A stretch of 64,000 bases of DNA from an uncultured Pirellula sp. (lineage in GTDB: Bacteria > Planctomycetota > Planctomycetia > Pirellulales > Pirellulaceae), in the NCBI GenBank assembly GCA_903892355.1, contig CAITIE010000108.1, forward strand, positions 62,001 through 126,000, written 5' to 3'. A model generated the notes under the pieces. It was not told the origin of the DNA. It ran no database searches and saw nothing but the letters and a program-made list of their open reading frames with translations. Shown piece after piece: positions 8,756 through 18,267 of this stretch. The stretch's first letter is position 1, and every line of letters starts with the position of its first letter. Position numbers and translations under genes: made by a program.

Positions 8756-11326
8756 TTAAGAGAGATTTGTTTCAGGGATGCGGGTTGAATCAATCCACGG
8801 AGAAGCGAGTTGAACGACGAAGGATGTCGTTCCTGCCAGGATGAAACACCAGGGGGTTGGGAAGTAGAAAATGCCTTGGATCAATGCAGCGACCAGAACG
8901 CTCCAAAGGATGGTCAAGATCGAGAATCGCTTTCGCCTCAGGATATCCGATTGACGCCACCATCGAACCGCCCAGAACAAAGTTGCAAAGTAGGCCATGT
9001 GCCCTGCCAGCAGCGGGGATCCAGCCTCATCATAGAATCCTCTCCATTGCTGACTGAGCTGCTTGTCGTCAAGCGAAACATGGATGGGGGAACTGCTCAA
9101 AATATCCGCCCAAGGAACCAGGAGGTACTCGCTCAATTGGTAACTCAGGGTCCCCAGAATCAAGCCGGCCACCATAAGTACAAATCGGAAAGCGATCGAA
9201 TCCTCATCGCGTATTTCCCAGCGTCGGCTGAGCGTGAGGATGGCCCAGCTGCTGGCGGTGGTCATGATCGCGAGCCAAGCAACGGCTCCGACGTTGATGT
9301 TCTCTTTGAGTGCAGGATGGGAGTACGCCAGTACACCAGCTACGATCGCGAGAGTGGATGCAATGAACCCTGAAAACGTGATCGATCTGGTGGTCGCGTG
9401 CAGGGATGTCCAGAAGCCCCTTGTTCGAAGATTCGCGCGCTGGGTATCCTGCCACCGCCGCCAAGCTTCCTTGCTCGAGGATGGTTTAACATAGGCGACA
9501 GTTTGGCTTGGTTTTGCCCCAACGCCTGGCGATGGGGTCCGAGAATCCGTTTCTTTGGTTTCGTAGTGGACCGTTTCTTGGAGTCCCACTGCCGGTCTTA
9601 ATTTGGGGACAGCTCTCGCGGGTTTCTGGCCATTTCGCGGGGTGGGGGAAATCGAGGCTGGGATCGGTTCATTTCCGAAAACGAACCAAGTTACGTACCA
9701 GCCCAAATAGACAGCCAGCATTGGCAATGCGAGCGGTACCAGCCAGGATGCGTTGATCACAGCCACAATGATGATGCAAACGTAAGCGATATCCCGACTG
9801 GATTTCGGGAGGGCTTGCAAGCGATCCAGGAGATCTTTTTTAGCGTAAATGACCGTTTTGCCGATGGGCTCCTTAGCCAACAAGGCCTGATGTTGTTCCC
9901 AGCTGAGCAACAGGAGCTTTTCGAAGCGGTACCAATATCCTGTTTTTAGGGGGGCGCTGATGTCTTCCCTGCGTTCGACACTGGCATGCTTTGGATTGGC
10001 GTCGGCGACCTCGCCGGACGCATTCACATAGACTGGTCGAGGTGTTGCGGCATGCGTCGATGAACTCGCGCGTTCGACGGACGCGTTGTCTTGCCCGAAC
10101 GATCGTTTCGAGGCCAGGCCGGTAACATCGAGGTCATAACCGAGTGCGCTCAGCAGTTCGCGAGCATCGCGAAAACGCAAGGTAGGGTTTTTGGCAAGTG
10201 CTCTCTGGATGACGTTCGCAAAGGGCTCAGGAACATCTCGAAGATCGGGATCTGCGGTAAGGTGTTTCAGGATGATCTCTTGGGTGCTCTCACCGTCGAA
10301 CGGAACGTTTCCCGTGAGCATTTCAAAGAGGATGATCCCTAAGGAGTAAACGTCGATTTCCTTTCCGTATTCACCTTTGCCGATCTCAGGTGCCATGTAG
10401 TGGAAGGTGCCGACACTTTCCGTTTGACCACCTCGCCTTGATGCACTGATGTATTTGGAAAGTCCGTAGTCCCCGATTTTGGCAAAGCTGCTATCGATGA
10501 AAATATTGGCAGGTTTAAGGTCTCGATGCACGATGCCTTGATCGTGCAAATAAGTAACCCCTGCGCAGATTTGAGCGAAAAGCGGAAGAGCTCGATCGGA
10601 AGACATCCCGTTTGGGAAGCCATCGAGTGTTTCTCGCAAGGACTCCCCTTCGATGAACTCCATCACGATCCAGCCTTGCTGGTCTTTATCAAACCGGATG
10701 TCGTAGATCGCGACCAGATTGGGGTGACGCAAATTCAAACAGTGCCGGACGCCGCGCATTTCGACGTCCATATTCTTTTGAATCCGCTTCAAAGCGACTT
10801 CTTTTCCAGAATCGCTTTCCGCGAAGTACACCTCACCGAACCCGCCGATTCCGATCCCGCGCATGATGGTGTAGCCGTCCAACGGGCTATCGCCGCTTGC
10901 GTATTGAAATTTCATTGGGGCACCGGAAGCATCGGTCGGTTTGGGACGCGTTGAAAAGGACTTGTCATCGAATAAGTTTTGATGCGTTTTTTTGAATTGG
11001 TTTAGCGATTCACCGGAAGCATCGGTGTTGAATTGGCCGGTCTCGTTCCGAATCCCTTTTGAAGGAGGTGGACGCTTGAGGATATTGAACATGTCTCGCA
11101 GGTCGCTCCGTAGTAAGTTTATTGTGGCTGATATCGAGGGAGTGTCGAGTTGTCCCGTGTTAATTTGCTTGCGCTTATCTCCGTGCCCAAGCGTCTTCAT
11201 GAGCGTTTTCGTGAGCTTTTTCTTGGGGGGATGGGGCGTCCCCGGTGGCGATTTGACCTCAGGTTCATCAAGCTCTTCGTTGTGGGCTGGGAAAGCTTGG
11301 GAAAAAATGACCTTGGATCCTCCCAC
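8756..11326 (-). CDS. Membrane-bound Hanks-type serine/threonine protein kinase
   Basis: The kinase domain spans about residues 150-410. The Gly loop is GIGIGGFGEV (157-166), the ATP lysine K180 (VALKRI), the catalytic loop HRDLKPANI (267-275), and the Mg loop DYG (286-288) where DFG is usual. GTFHYMAPE (306-314) is the P+1/APE segment. The first 140 residues are polar and disordered. The C-terminal half has membrane helices at about 510-550 and 640-856, perhaps eight in all. The start is GTG with GGAGG-like pairing just downstream of the FHA-like gene stop, 8 bp away, which implies translational coupling. The substrate is unknown; the operon points to the FHA-like protein or the sigma factor. 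Confidence 0.92.
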   Translation of the reverse strand: MGGSKVIFSQAFPAHNEELDEPEVKSPPGTPHPPKKKLTKTLMKTLGHGDKRKQINTGQLDTPSISATINLLRSDLRDMFNILKRPPPSKGIRNETGQFNTDASGESLNQFKKTHQNLFDDKSFSTRPKPTDASGAPMKFQYASGDSPLDGYTIMRGIGIGGFGEVYFAESDSGKEVALKRIQKNMDVEMRGVRHCLNLRHPNLVAIYDIRFDKDQQGWIVMEFIEGESLRETLDGFPNGMSSDRALPLFAQICAGVTYLHDQGIVHRDLKPANIFIDSSFAKIGDYGLSKYISASRRGGQTESVGTFHYMAPEIGKGEYGKEIDVYSLGIILFEMLTGNVPFDGESTQEIILKHLTADPDLRDVPEPFANVIQRALAKNPTLRFRDARELLSALGYDLDVTGLASKRSFGQDNASVERASSSTHAATPRPVYVNASGEVADANPKHASVERREDISAPLKTGYWYRFEKLLLLSWEQHQALLAKEPIGKTVIYAKKDLLDRLQALPKSSRDIAYVCIIIVAVINASWLVPLALPMLAVYLGWYVTWFVFGNEPIPASISPTPRNGQKPARAVPKLRPAVGLQETVHYETKETDSRTPSPGVGAKPSQTVAYVKPSSSKEAWRRWQDTQRANLRTRGFWTSLHATTRSITFSGFIASTLAIVAGVLAYSHPALKENINVGAVAWLAIMTTASSWAILTLSRRWEIRDEDSIAFRFVLMVAGLILGTLSYQLSEYLLVPWADILSSSPIHVSLDDKQLSQQWRGFYDEAGSPLLAGHMAYFATLFWAVRWWRQSDILRRKRFSILTILWSVLVAALIQGIFYFPTPWCFILAGTTSFVVQLASPWIDSTRIPETNLS

Positions 11327-11334
11327 CGCGCTTG

Positions 11335-11982
11335 TTAACGGGTGGCGAGAGTCATCGAAAAGTCATCCCCGTGGACCCTTTGGCCTAAGGGGATGGGGAA
11401 CGGGGCGCTAATCGGCTCTGGATTGTTCCCGACAAATACTGGCGAGCTGCTCAAGACACGGACCATCCAGTCGTCTTGGTGCCTGAAAAGGACGATTTTG
11501 GCCCCCCAGTTCGGGCAGTGAATATGCGATGATGGATCCGCCCCTAAAATGCATGATTCGCCGAGAAGCAACGCGCCGGACAAACTTGGTTGCCAGCGGT
11601 GCTGACTGGCGATTTCAAGCCTACCTGTGCCGCTGAGCTTGGTCGGGCGTTTGTAGCGGAGAAGAAGACGGTTCCCAAAATCTAAAAGATCACCGTCGGC
11701 AAGTAGCGTGGCCCGTTCGATTTGGGCCCCGCGGATAGAAACGGCTTGGAAGGGCTGGATCCAATGACCATCGCCGGAGCGCCGAAAGATAGCGGCGCGC
11801 CGGCTTAGATCACTTCGTATGGCTAAATCAATCTCGTTGCTTGGAAACGACTGTCCCAAAGAGATTTCGCTCGCATCGCACATAGCAAAGCCCCCCACGC
11901 CGTCGATCCATAGGATTTTGGGTCTTTGCATCATGCGGTCTGGCTTGGAAGGTACGATCCTACGACTGAAAGAACTCATCAT
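11335..11982 (-). CDS. Tandem degenerate FHA-like domain protein
   Basis: FHA domains bind phosphothreonine. Two FHA-like repeats are visible. The first, about residues 20-105, has the pattern ISLGQ...SNEIDLAI...DLSRRAAIFRR...HWIQP...TLLADGDLLDFGN. The second, about 120-215, begins LLLGESCILGADPSSHI. The canonical GR and SxxH residues read GQ and SRRAA in the first repeat, so binding may be altered or lost. I start at the ATG at 11982 (AAAGGA 8 bp upstream), giving 215 residues, rather than an upstream GTG at 12021. The kinase gene follows 8 bp later, so the pair is almost certainly co-translated. Confidence 0.68.
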   Translation of the reverse strand: MMSSFSRRIVPSKPDRMMQRPKILWIDGVGGFAMCDASEISLGQSFPSNEIDLAIRSDLSRRAAIFRRSGDGHWIQPFQAVSIRGAQIERATLLADGDLLDFGNRLLLRYKRPTKLSGTGRLEIASQHRWQPSLSGALLLGESCILGADPSSHIHCPNWGAKIVLFRHQDDWMVRVLSSSPVFVGNNPEPISAPFPIPLGQRVHGDDFSMTLATR

Positions 11983-12087
11983 AATGTAAATCCTTTCCGA
12001 CGATTTCGCATCTCCATGCACTGTTAGGCAACGAATATGAGCATTTGTGATCGGCCGAACCGATTGCCTGGAGCTGGAACTCGCTCT

Positions 12088-12930
12088 TTAAGGTTGCGTT
12101 GCCAGCGAGCCCATATCGTCGATTTCAGCCAATCGATTCAAATCTCTGACTGAACCACCTTGGGCCGGTGCTGCGAAGTACTCGGAGATTTGATCGACGA
12201 TACTTTCCGATTCCAAATCGTCACCGACCGGAACTGAGCCTACTTCGTCGAAGCACTGCACCAATTTTTCTGCAACATCGATGCGAGTTGAGATCTCATC
12301 GAGGACTTGGCGAACACCGGACAGGGCGCTGTCATTGACGGCAAACTGACTGCCGGTTTGTGCGACTTCGACCATGGTCAACCGAGCTTGCAAGTTCTCG
12401 ACTTGGACCTCGAGTTCGCGTTTCGCGGAAAGCATTTCATCGAGTTTGCGACGCGCGGCAACCAAATTCCTCTCGCGTGCCTCGAGGATCTTTTCCAGTT
12501 TGCTGGAGGTAGCCTCCAACGCCTGATGATGTTTGAACCTGTCCGACAAATCCTTGCGGACGTGCTCGATATCGTATTTCTTACCTTTGTACGTAACGAA
12601 CTTGGCTCCGCTCTGGACGTCGTCTTTCAGCTTCAGGATGCTGTCCTTCGACTTGTTGAGGGACGATTGCTTCCCGGAGACCTCACGCTGCAGCTTGGCC
12701 ACTTCGACCTCCTCACGGGCGATCAATTTCAGGTTATCGGCGATCTCTGGTTTGAGGTCTGCGATCATGTCGCGAGCCCGCTTGATCTCGACTTCGATCG
12801 GAATTTGCTCCTTGATCGAGTCGCGTACGCTGTGATAGCCGGTCTTGACGTAACTGTAAGCGGAGGTACCCGCGAGCAATGCTCCGCCTCCCACTAACAG
12901 CGTTGAACCTAACAAAAATTTCTTGAGCAT
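12088..12930 (-). CDS. Membrane-anchored coiled-coil protein, first gene of the kinase operon
   Basis: This 280-residue protein has an N-terminal hydrophobic segment (FLLGSTLLVGGGALLAGTSA, residues 5-24). A long predicted coiled coil covers about 45-200, with dense E, K, L and R heptads such as EVEVAKLQREVSGK and ERNLVAARRKLDEML. The C-terminus is short and acidic. The shape resembles PspA/IM30-like or membrane-tethered spacer proteins, but I see no sequence motif that proves this. An AGGGG precedes the ATG by 9 bp. It heads the minus-strand run to the FHA-like, kinase and sigma genes, so the operon promoter should lie in the 12931-13463 gap. Confidence 0.72.
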   Translation of the reverse strand: MLKKFLLGSTLLVGGGALLAGTSAYSYVKTGYHSVRDSIKEQIPIEVEIKRARDMIADLKPEIADNLKLIAREEVEVAKLQREVSGKQSSLNKSKDSILKLKDDVQSGAKFVTYKGKKYDIEHVRKDLSDRFKHHQALEATSSKLEKILEARERNLVAARRKLDEMLSAKRELEVQVENLQARLTMVEVAQTGSQFAVNDSALSGVRQVLDEISTRIDVAEKLVQCFDEVGSVPVGDDLESESIVDQISEYFAAPAQGGSVRDLNRLAEIDDMGSLATQP

Positions 12931-13463
12931 GGCATGAACCCCTAAACAATGTTTTCCGAAGCGGTGAACCGTGAACGATGAACGGAGGTCGAGGGGCCGC
13001 TACTGGCCGCCGACATAAGGTGATTCGACCCACCCCGACGAATCTTGACCTTTATGGAAAAAAGCAGCCGAGGAATTTTTGAATGAGGTTTTTTGAGCGG
13101 GCTCGATTTTTCCGGAGCCAAAACCTTGAAAATAGCGGGGTGGCTGGCTGGTTCGTGGGTGGAGGACCCGTTTACCACTTGCGAGGCGGGAATAATTCGG
13201 GATGATCCCATTTTCCTCGGGGATACAGGACCGTATTCTTGAAGTCCTCACGGCCCTCCTTTTGGGAATTGTTTGGCCAGAGAAAGGGACGTCAGCGAAA
13301 GATTACCCAGCCCACGGCATCGAAGTGCATCAAATGTGGAACTTCGGCCCGTCGCTGCGACATCGCTGGTTTTTGAGGATGGTTCATTCGAAGGTTGGTT
13401 CTAGGTTCGCTGGTTCGAGGTTCGCTGATTCGAAAACGTAGGAATGGAAGGTCGGAAACCAAA
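12931..13463. other. Intergenic region between divergent signalling operon and acidic-protein/ileS genes
   Basis: This 533-bp gap should hold promoters for both directions. I found no convincing -35/-10 pair. It does contain a near-perfect direct repeat of aggttcgctggttcg (13403-13417) and aggttcgctgattcg (13418-13432) shortly before the acidic-protein gene, and A/T-rich patches at 13051-13110. Confidence 0.4.
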
Positions 13464-13838
13464 ATGACGCAACTCATTGCAACGGATCCAAAAAGCCCAG
13501 AAACGGAAGACTGGTTCGAAGCAGCCCTCATGACTGCGTCTGCGATGCCTCGTACCGTCCGGAACTCGTGGGGCGACGACGAAGACGCCGAAGACGAAGT
13601 TCCCGAGGAAGATGATGAGTCGGAAGAGGACGAAGATCCCGATCCGTTCGAGGATTTCGACGAAGATGATTTCGATGACGACTTCGATGACGACTTTGAG
13701 GAAGAGCTCGAGGACGAGTATGAAATCGAACCAGCGGACGATGGCATGCTCGAAGGTCACCCCGATGCCGAAGACATCGATGCTGAGGAAATCGACGAAG
13801 ATGCGGATCCACCTGCCGATTTCACCGAAGAGGAATAG
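13464..13838 (+). CDS. Extremely acidic hypothetical protein upstream of ileS
   Basis: This 124-residue protein has a normal first 35 residues (MTQLIATDPKSPETEDWFEA onward), then a run of about 85 residues dominated by D and E, such as FDEDDFDDDFDDDFEEELED. Such tails are intrinsically disordered and may bind basic proteins or metals. I start at ATG 13464; the reading frame continues upstream without a better site. It is followed 79 bp later by ileS on the same strand. The opposite strand is also open because the repeated D/E codons give an open antisense frame, but codon use favours this strand. No function is assigned. Confidence 0.68.
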   Translation: MTQLIATDPKSPETEDWFEAALMTASAMPRTVRNSWGDDEDAEDEVPEEDDESEEDEDPDPFEDFDEDDFDDDFDDDFEEELEDEYEIEPADDGMLEGHPDAEDIDAEEIDEDADPPADFTEEE

Positions 13839-13917
13839 TCGTCGCTGAGGAGTGATCGCAGACGAGGGATTCATACCAAAGAGGAATAACGCTGGCGAAT
13901 AGGCTGTCGATTGAATT

Positions 13918-16900
13918 ATGTTTCGAGCCGTGAAAACCGATGTCAAATTCCCAAAGCAGGAAGAAGCGATTCTCGATTTCTGGAAATCGAACCGCATCTA
14001 CGAGAAATCTCTAGAGCAACGCGAAGGGGGTAAGCCGTTCGTCTTCTTCGAAGGCCCCCCTACAGCCAACGGGCTCCCCCACCCAGGCCACTGCTTAACC
14101 CGCGCGATCAAAGACCTTTTCCCGCGTTACCGCACGATGCGAGGATATTGGTGCAACCGCAAAGCTGGCTGGGACACGCATGGCCTACCCGTCGAGGTGG
14201 AGGTTTGCAAGGAACTGGGGATCCATAGCAAAGAGGAAATCGAGCAGTACGGCGTTGAAAAGTTTATCGCTAAATGCCAGCAGAGCGTTTGGCGCTACAT
14301 GCAGGAATGGGAACGTGTCACCGAACGTTTGGGGTTTTGGATTGATCTGTCCCAGGCATACGTCACCTACCACCAAAGCTACATTGAAAGCGTTTGGTGG
14401 TCGCTTAAGAATCTGTTCGACAGAGGCCTTCTCTACCGCGGTCACAAAATTGTTTGGTGGTGGGCACAAGGGGGTACGGCACTTAGCAGCGGAGAAGTTG
14501 GCCAAGGCTACCGCGAAGTTGCAGACCCGAGCGTCTATGTCCGATTCCCAATATTGGGTTCGGCAAATCCATCCTTGACCAACGCATCGTTGATCGTATG
14601 GACAACCACACCTTGGACATTGCCGTCGAACCAGTTTGCAGCGGTGCACCAAGACATTGAGTATGCGATTTGCCAAGAGGAAAACGCTGAAGGTGCAGTC
14701 TCTGGTGAACGGTTCGTGGTTGCCGTTTCCTTGGTCGAGATGCTCGCCGAGAAAATCAGACGAAAACTGAGCGTCGTGTCGACCGTTAAGGGTGACGCAT
14801 TGGTCGGGTTGCGATACCAGCCTCCGTTCGACTACTACCACCAAGCGCGAGGCAGCCAATTAGGGCGTCTCAAAACCGGAGGAGAATCCGTCCGGGAGTG
14901 GCGTGTTGTGCATGCCGATTTCGTGACGATCGATTCGGGTACGGGAATCGTCCATTTGGCTCCCGCCTTCGGAGAGGTCGATTACGACGTTTTGGTTGCG
15001 GAACGAGAACGTTTTGTCGACGGGAGTGGCCCAGCCCTGATATGCGCAGTCGGTCCCGATGGAAAGTTCACCGAGGAAGCTCCCGACTACCAAGGGGTTT
15101 GGGTGAAGGATGCAGACAAGCCTATCACGCGTGCCTTGCGGGAGCGTGGCACGTTATGGCATCAAGAGCAGTATGTGCACGATTATCCATTCTGCTGGCG
15201 GGCCAGCGAAGATCCATTGATCCAATATCCCCGAGAGAGTTGGTTTATCCGGACCACTGCGTTTAGGGATGCGATGCTTGAAAACAATCGTCAAATCGGC
15301 TGGTTGCCCGAGCATATCGGGGCCGGGCGATTCGGTAACTTCTTGGAGTCCAACGTCGACTGGGCTTTGTCCCGAGAACGCTATTGGGGAACACCGCTAC
15401 CGGTATGGGTCTGTGAATCGACCGGCGAGAAAGACGCGATCGCGAGCTACGACGAACTGTGTAGCAAACCGGGTGTTCAAGGGTTGGATGTTTGGCTGGA
15501 TGCCAAAGCCAAAAACCCGGAGCTCGCAGAAGATCTCAAGGTGCACAAGCCTTACATCGACTCGGTTACCTATGACTCTCCCTTTGCCAAAGGTGCACGT
15601 ATGCACCGGGTGCCTGAGGTTATCGATTGCTGGTACGACAGCGGTGCGATGCCCTTCGCTCAGTGGGGCTACCCGCATTCTGGAAAAGAGCTTTTCGCCG
15701 CGCAGTTTCCCGCGGACTTCATCAGTGAAGCCATCGATCAGACGCGCGGATGGTTCTATAGTCAGCTGGCCATCAGCACCATGCTGTTCGGCGACAAGCC
15801 GGGACAAACCTCCGTTTCTTCGCAGGGCAATGGCTATCCGCATCCGTTCAAGAATTGCATCGTGCTCGGATTGATGCTGGCCGAATGGTATGAAAGCAAA
15901 GATGGCAAGCAGCGATTCCTGACCGAGGAAGACGCGAGGGCAGCGCTGGGTGGCGATTTTGTCCAGAAGACGGGCAAGATGAGCAAGCAGCTCCGAAACT
16001 ATCGAAGCCCGCAGGAGATCTTCGATCGTTACGGGGCCGATGCCCTGCGATGGTATTTGTTCGCCAATCAAGCCCCATGGAACTCGATCCTTTATTCCGA
16101 ACGAGCGATTCGTGATAGTATTCCCGAGTTCATCTTGCGGCTATGGAACGTGTTCAGTTTCTTCACGATCTATGCGGAGATCGACGGTTTTGTCGGGCCT
16201 GCGGATATTTCCGGTCCGCTCGACCAACTCGGATCGGACGAGCTGAGCCGTTCCAAGACGTATCGACCTGTAGCACAACGAAGCGAGTTGGATCGCTGGA
16301 TCATGAGCGAATTGGCGGCGACCTGTCGCGACGTGGTCGATCGGATGGATCGTTACGACAGCTATGGGGCTTGCCAATCCCTACATGGGTTGGTGGATGC
16401 ACTCAGCAATTGGTACGTGCGACGAAGTCGATCTCGCTATTGGGCTTCCGATAAGACATCGCAAGACAAGATCGACGCGTATTGGACCCTGTACGAATCG
16501 TTGGTGGTCATCACCAAACTAATCGCGCCCTTCACGCCGTTTTTGGCCGAGACCCTCTGGCGGAACTTGACCGGTTCCCTGGTTGGAGTTCGTGAAAGTG
16601 TCCACCTGTGCGATTTCCCTACAGGCGATTTTGCTCCAACAGATGCAACCCTCAACGCTCGGATGGCGTTGCTCCGCGAAATTGCATCGTTGGGAAGGTC
16701 CGCTCGGATGGAATCGAAGCTCAAGGTTCGGCAACCTCTCGGACGGGTCGAAGTTACCTTGGCCAATGACACCCATGCCGCATGGCTTACCGAGCACGAT
16801 GACATCGTGCGAGAGGAGTTGAACGTCAAAGAAATCCATTACACGAGCGGCGCGAGTCCGTTTGTGTCCTACTCCGTACAGCCCAACTTTCGCCGGCTGG

Positions 16901-17409
16901 GACCGCGCGTGGGGGCCCTGCTTCCAAAACTGAAGCAATCGCTGGGGGCCCTTTCCGGTTCGCAGTTGATGGAGGAAATGACCCGCAACGGGAAGATTTT
17001 GATTTCGATCGATGGCAAAGAAATCGAACTCGATGGAGAGGACATTCAAGTCCGATTGTCGGCCAAAGATGGGTGGGCCGCAGCCCAAGGCAGTTCCTGC
17101 GTGGTCGCTCTCAACACCGAGCTAACTCCCTCGTTGATCCGTGAGGGGATCGTGAAGGATGCGATCCGGTTGGTCCAAGATCTGCGCAAACGCCGTCAAT
17201 GCAATTTTACGGATCGCATTGTGCTAACTGTTTTCTCTGAGAGCCAGCAGATCCTCGATGCCTTGCAAGAGCATCGCGATTTTCTTGCCTCGGAAACGCT
17301 TGCGAGCTCGCTCCAATTGCAACTTGGAAGCGGTGATGCGGCTTGTGAACCAGTCGAATTGGCGGACGAAAAAGTGGCAATCGATTTGAAGATTGTTCCC
17401 GAGGCCTAA
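13918..17409 (+). CDS. ileS: Isoleucine-tRNA ligase
   Basis: The enzyme charges tRNA-Ile with isoleucine and edits valine. It is 1163 residues, the length of the eukaryote-like type 2 form (bacterial type 1 is about 930). The HIGH motif is HPGH at residues 55-58 (ANGLPHPGH). The KMSKS motif is KMSKQ at 687-691 ([15 protein letters not shown]), as in type 2 enzymes, which usually read KMSK followed by R/Q and L-x-NY. The CP1 editing domain has [11 protein letters not shown] at about 227-237. The C-terminal tRNA-binding domain has [18 protein letters not shown] near the end. Type 2 enzymes are often mupirocin-tolerant. Confidence 0.97.
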   Translation: MFRAVKTDVKFPKQEEAILDFWKSNRIYEKSLEQREGGKPFVFFEGPPTANGLPHPGHCLTRAIKDLFPRYRTMRGYWCNRKAGWDTHGLPVEVEVCKELGIHSKEEIEQYGVEKFIAKCQQSVWRYMQEWERVTERLGFWIDLSQAYVTYHQSYIESVWWSLKNLFDRGLLYRGHKIVWWWAQGGTALSSGEVGQGYREVADPSVYVRFPILGSANPSLTNASLIVWTTTPWTLPSNQFAAVHQDIEYAICQEENAEGAVSGERFVVAVSLVEMLAEKIRRKLSVVSTVKGDALVGLRYQPPFDYYHQARGSQLGRLKTGGESVREWRVVHADFVTIDSGTGIVHLAPAFGEVDYDVLVAERERFVDGSGPALICAVGPDGKFTEEAPDYQGVWVKDADKPITRALRERGTLWHQEQYVHDYPFCWRASEDPLIQYPRESWFIRTTAFRDAMLENNRQIGWLPEHIGAGRFGNFLESNVDWALSRERYWGTPLPVWVCESTGEKDAIASYDELCSKPGVQGLDVWLDAKAKNPELAEDLKVHKPYIDSVTYDSPFAKGARMHRVPEVIDCWYDSGAMPFAQWGYPHSGKELFAAQFPADFISEAIDQTRGWFYSQLAISTMLFGDKPGQTSVSSQGNGYPHPFKNCIVLGLMLAEWYESKDGKQRFLTEEDARAALGGDFVQKTGKMSKQLRNYRSPQEIFDRYGADALRWYLFANQAPWNSILYSERAIRDSIPEFILRLWNVFSFFTIYAEIDGFVGPADISGPLDQLGSDELSRSKTYRPVAQRSELDRWIMSELAATCRDVVDRMDRYDSYGACQSLHGLVDALSNWYVRRSRSRYWASDKTSQDKIDAYWTLYESLVVITKLIAPFTPFLAETLWRNLTGSLVGVRESVHLCDFPTGDFAPTDATLNARMALLREIASLGRSARMESKLKVRQPLGRVEVTLANDTHAAWLTEHDDIVREELNVKEIHYTSGASPFVSYSVQPNFRRLGPRVGALLPKLKQSLGALSGSQLMEEMTRNGKILISIDGKEIELDGEDIQVRLSAKDGWAAAQGSSCVVALNTELTPSLIREGIVKDAIRLVQDLRKRRQCNFTDRIVLTVFSESQQILDALQEHRDFLASETLASSLQLQLGSGDAACEPVELADEKVAIDLKIVPEA

Positions 17410-17425
17410 ACTCAATCGAAGCGAG

Positions 17426-18208
17426 CTAGCGAACGGCATTGCGTCGCATGGCTTCGGTGACTTCGTCGAGGATCGTCAGGCGGCCCCCATAGGTTTTCTT
17501 AAGATTTTCTGGTGTGAAGGTTTGCTCAATAGGTCCCCATGCAACGGCGCGGACGTTGATCAACACCAGAAAGTCGAAGTACTGAGGGACCGTGTGCAGA
17601 TCGTGATGCACCACAAGAATCGTTTTGCCTTGGGCTTGAAGTTGTCTCAAGACGTCGATGATCGATTGTTCGGTGGCGGCGTCGACTGCGGCGAACGGTT
17701 CGTCGAGGAGGAAGACCTCTGCAGATTGTACCAAAGCGCGGGCGAGGAACGTTCTCTGTTGTTGGCCACCAGAGAGCTGACTGATTTGACGTTGGGCAAG
17801 GTCCGAAATACCGACTTGGTCCAAGGCAGCAAGAGCGCGTTCGCGATGGGCTGGTTTCATCGGCCAGAACCAACCCGCTTCTCGATACAGCCCCATCATC
17901 ACGACGTCTAAGACAGAGGCTGGGAAATCCCAGTCGACACTTTCCCTCTGCGGAACATAGGCGATCTTATGCCGTTGCGATGCGACCGCCCCCCCCAGGA
18001 CTTTTACTTGTCCAGAAACCTTGGGAACCAAGTCGATCATGGCTTTCATCAAGGTGCTTTTTCCGGCGCCGTTAGGTCCGACGATACCCACCAAGCTACC
18101 TTTGGGGATCTTTAGATTGATTTCCCAAAGGACGGGTTTCCTTTGGTACGCGACCGTGAGATCAGAGATTTCGATTGCGACGTCGGTTTCATCAGAATTG
18201 GAGTGCAT
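17426..18208 (-). CDS. Zinc/manganese ABC transporter ATP-binding protein
   Basis: This 260-residue protein is an ATPase of the metal-importer family (ZnuC/MntB/TroB). Walker A is GPNGAGKST (about residues 40-48), the signature is LSGGQQQR (about 144-151), Walker B is AEVFLLDEPF (about 162-171), and the switch His is VHHDLH (about 198-203). It is the last gene of the secG-led minus-strand run, 59 bp after the substrate-binding lipoprotein gene. The matching membrane permease is not in this run: the next gene, ileS, converges. So either the permease is encoded elsewhere or the run has been rearranged. Confidence 0.9.
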   Translation of the reverse strand: MHSNSDETDVAIEISDLTVAYQRKPVLWEINLKIPKGSLVGIVGPNGAGKSTLMKAMIDLVPKVSGQVKVLGGAVASQRHKIAYVPQRESVDWDFPASVLDVVMMGLYREAGWFWPMKPAHRERALAALDQVGISDLAQRQISQLSGGQQQRTFLARALVQSAEVFLLDEPFAAVDAATEQSIIDVLRQLQAQGKTILVVHHDLHTVPQYFDFLVLINVRAVAWGPIEQTFTPENLKKTYGGRLTILDEVTEAMRRNAVR

Positions 18209-18267
18209 CTCGAAGCGAATCCTAGGGGGTAATTAATTGAGGGAAAGGTTGCGAACGCATGCTGGAA

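Noticed and set aside
13401-13997. 198-aa minus-strand frame opposite the acidic protein
   Set aside because: Antisense of the D/E-rich tract gives hydrophobic text (FVDFLSIDVFGIG type). It overlaps the ileS start and has no family match I can see.
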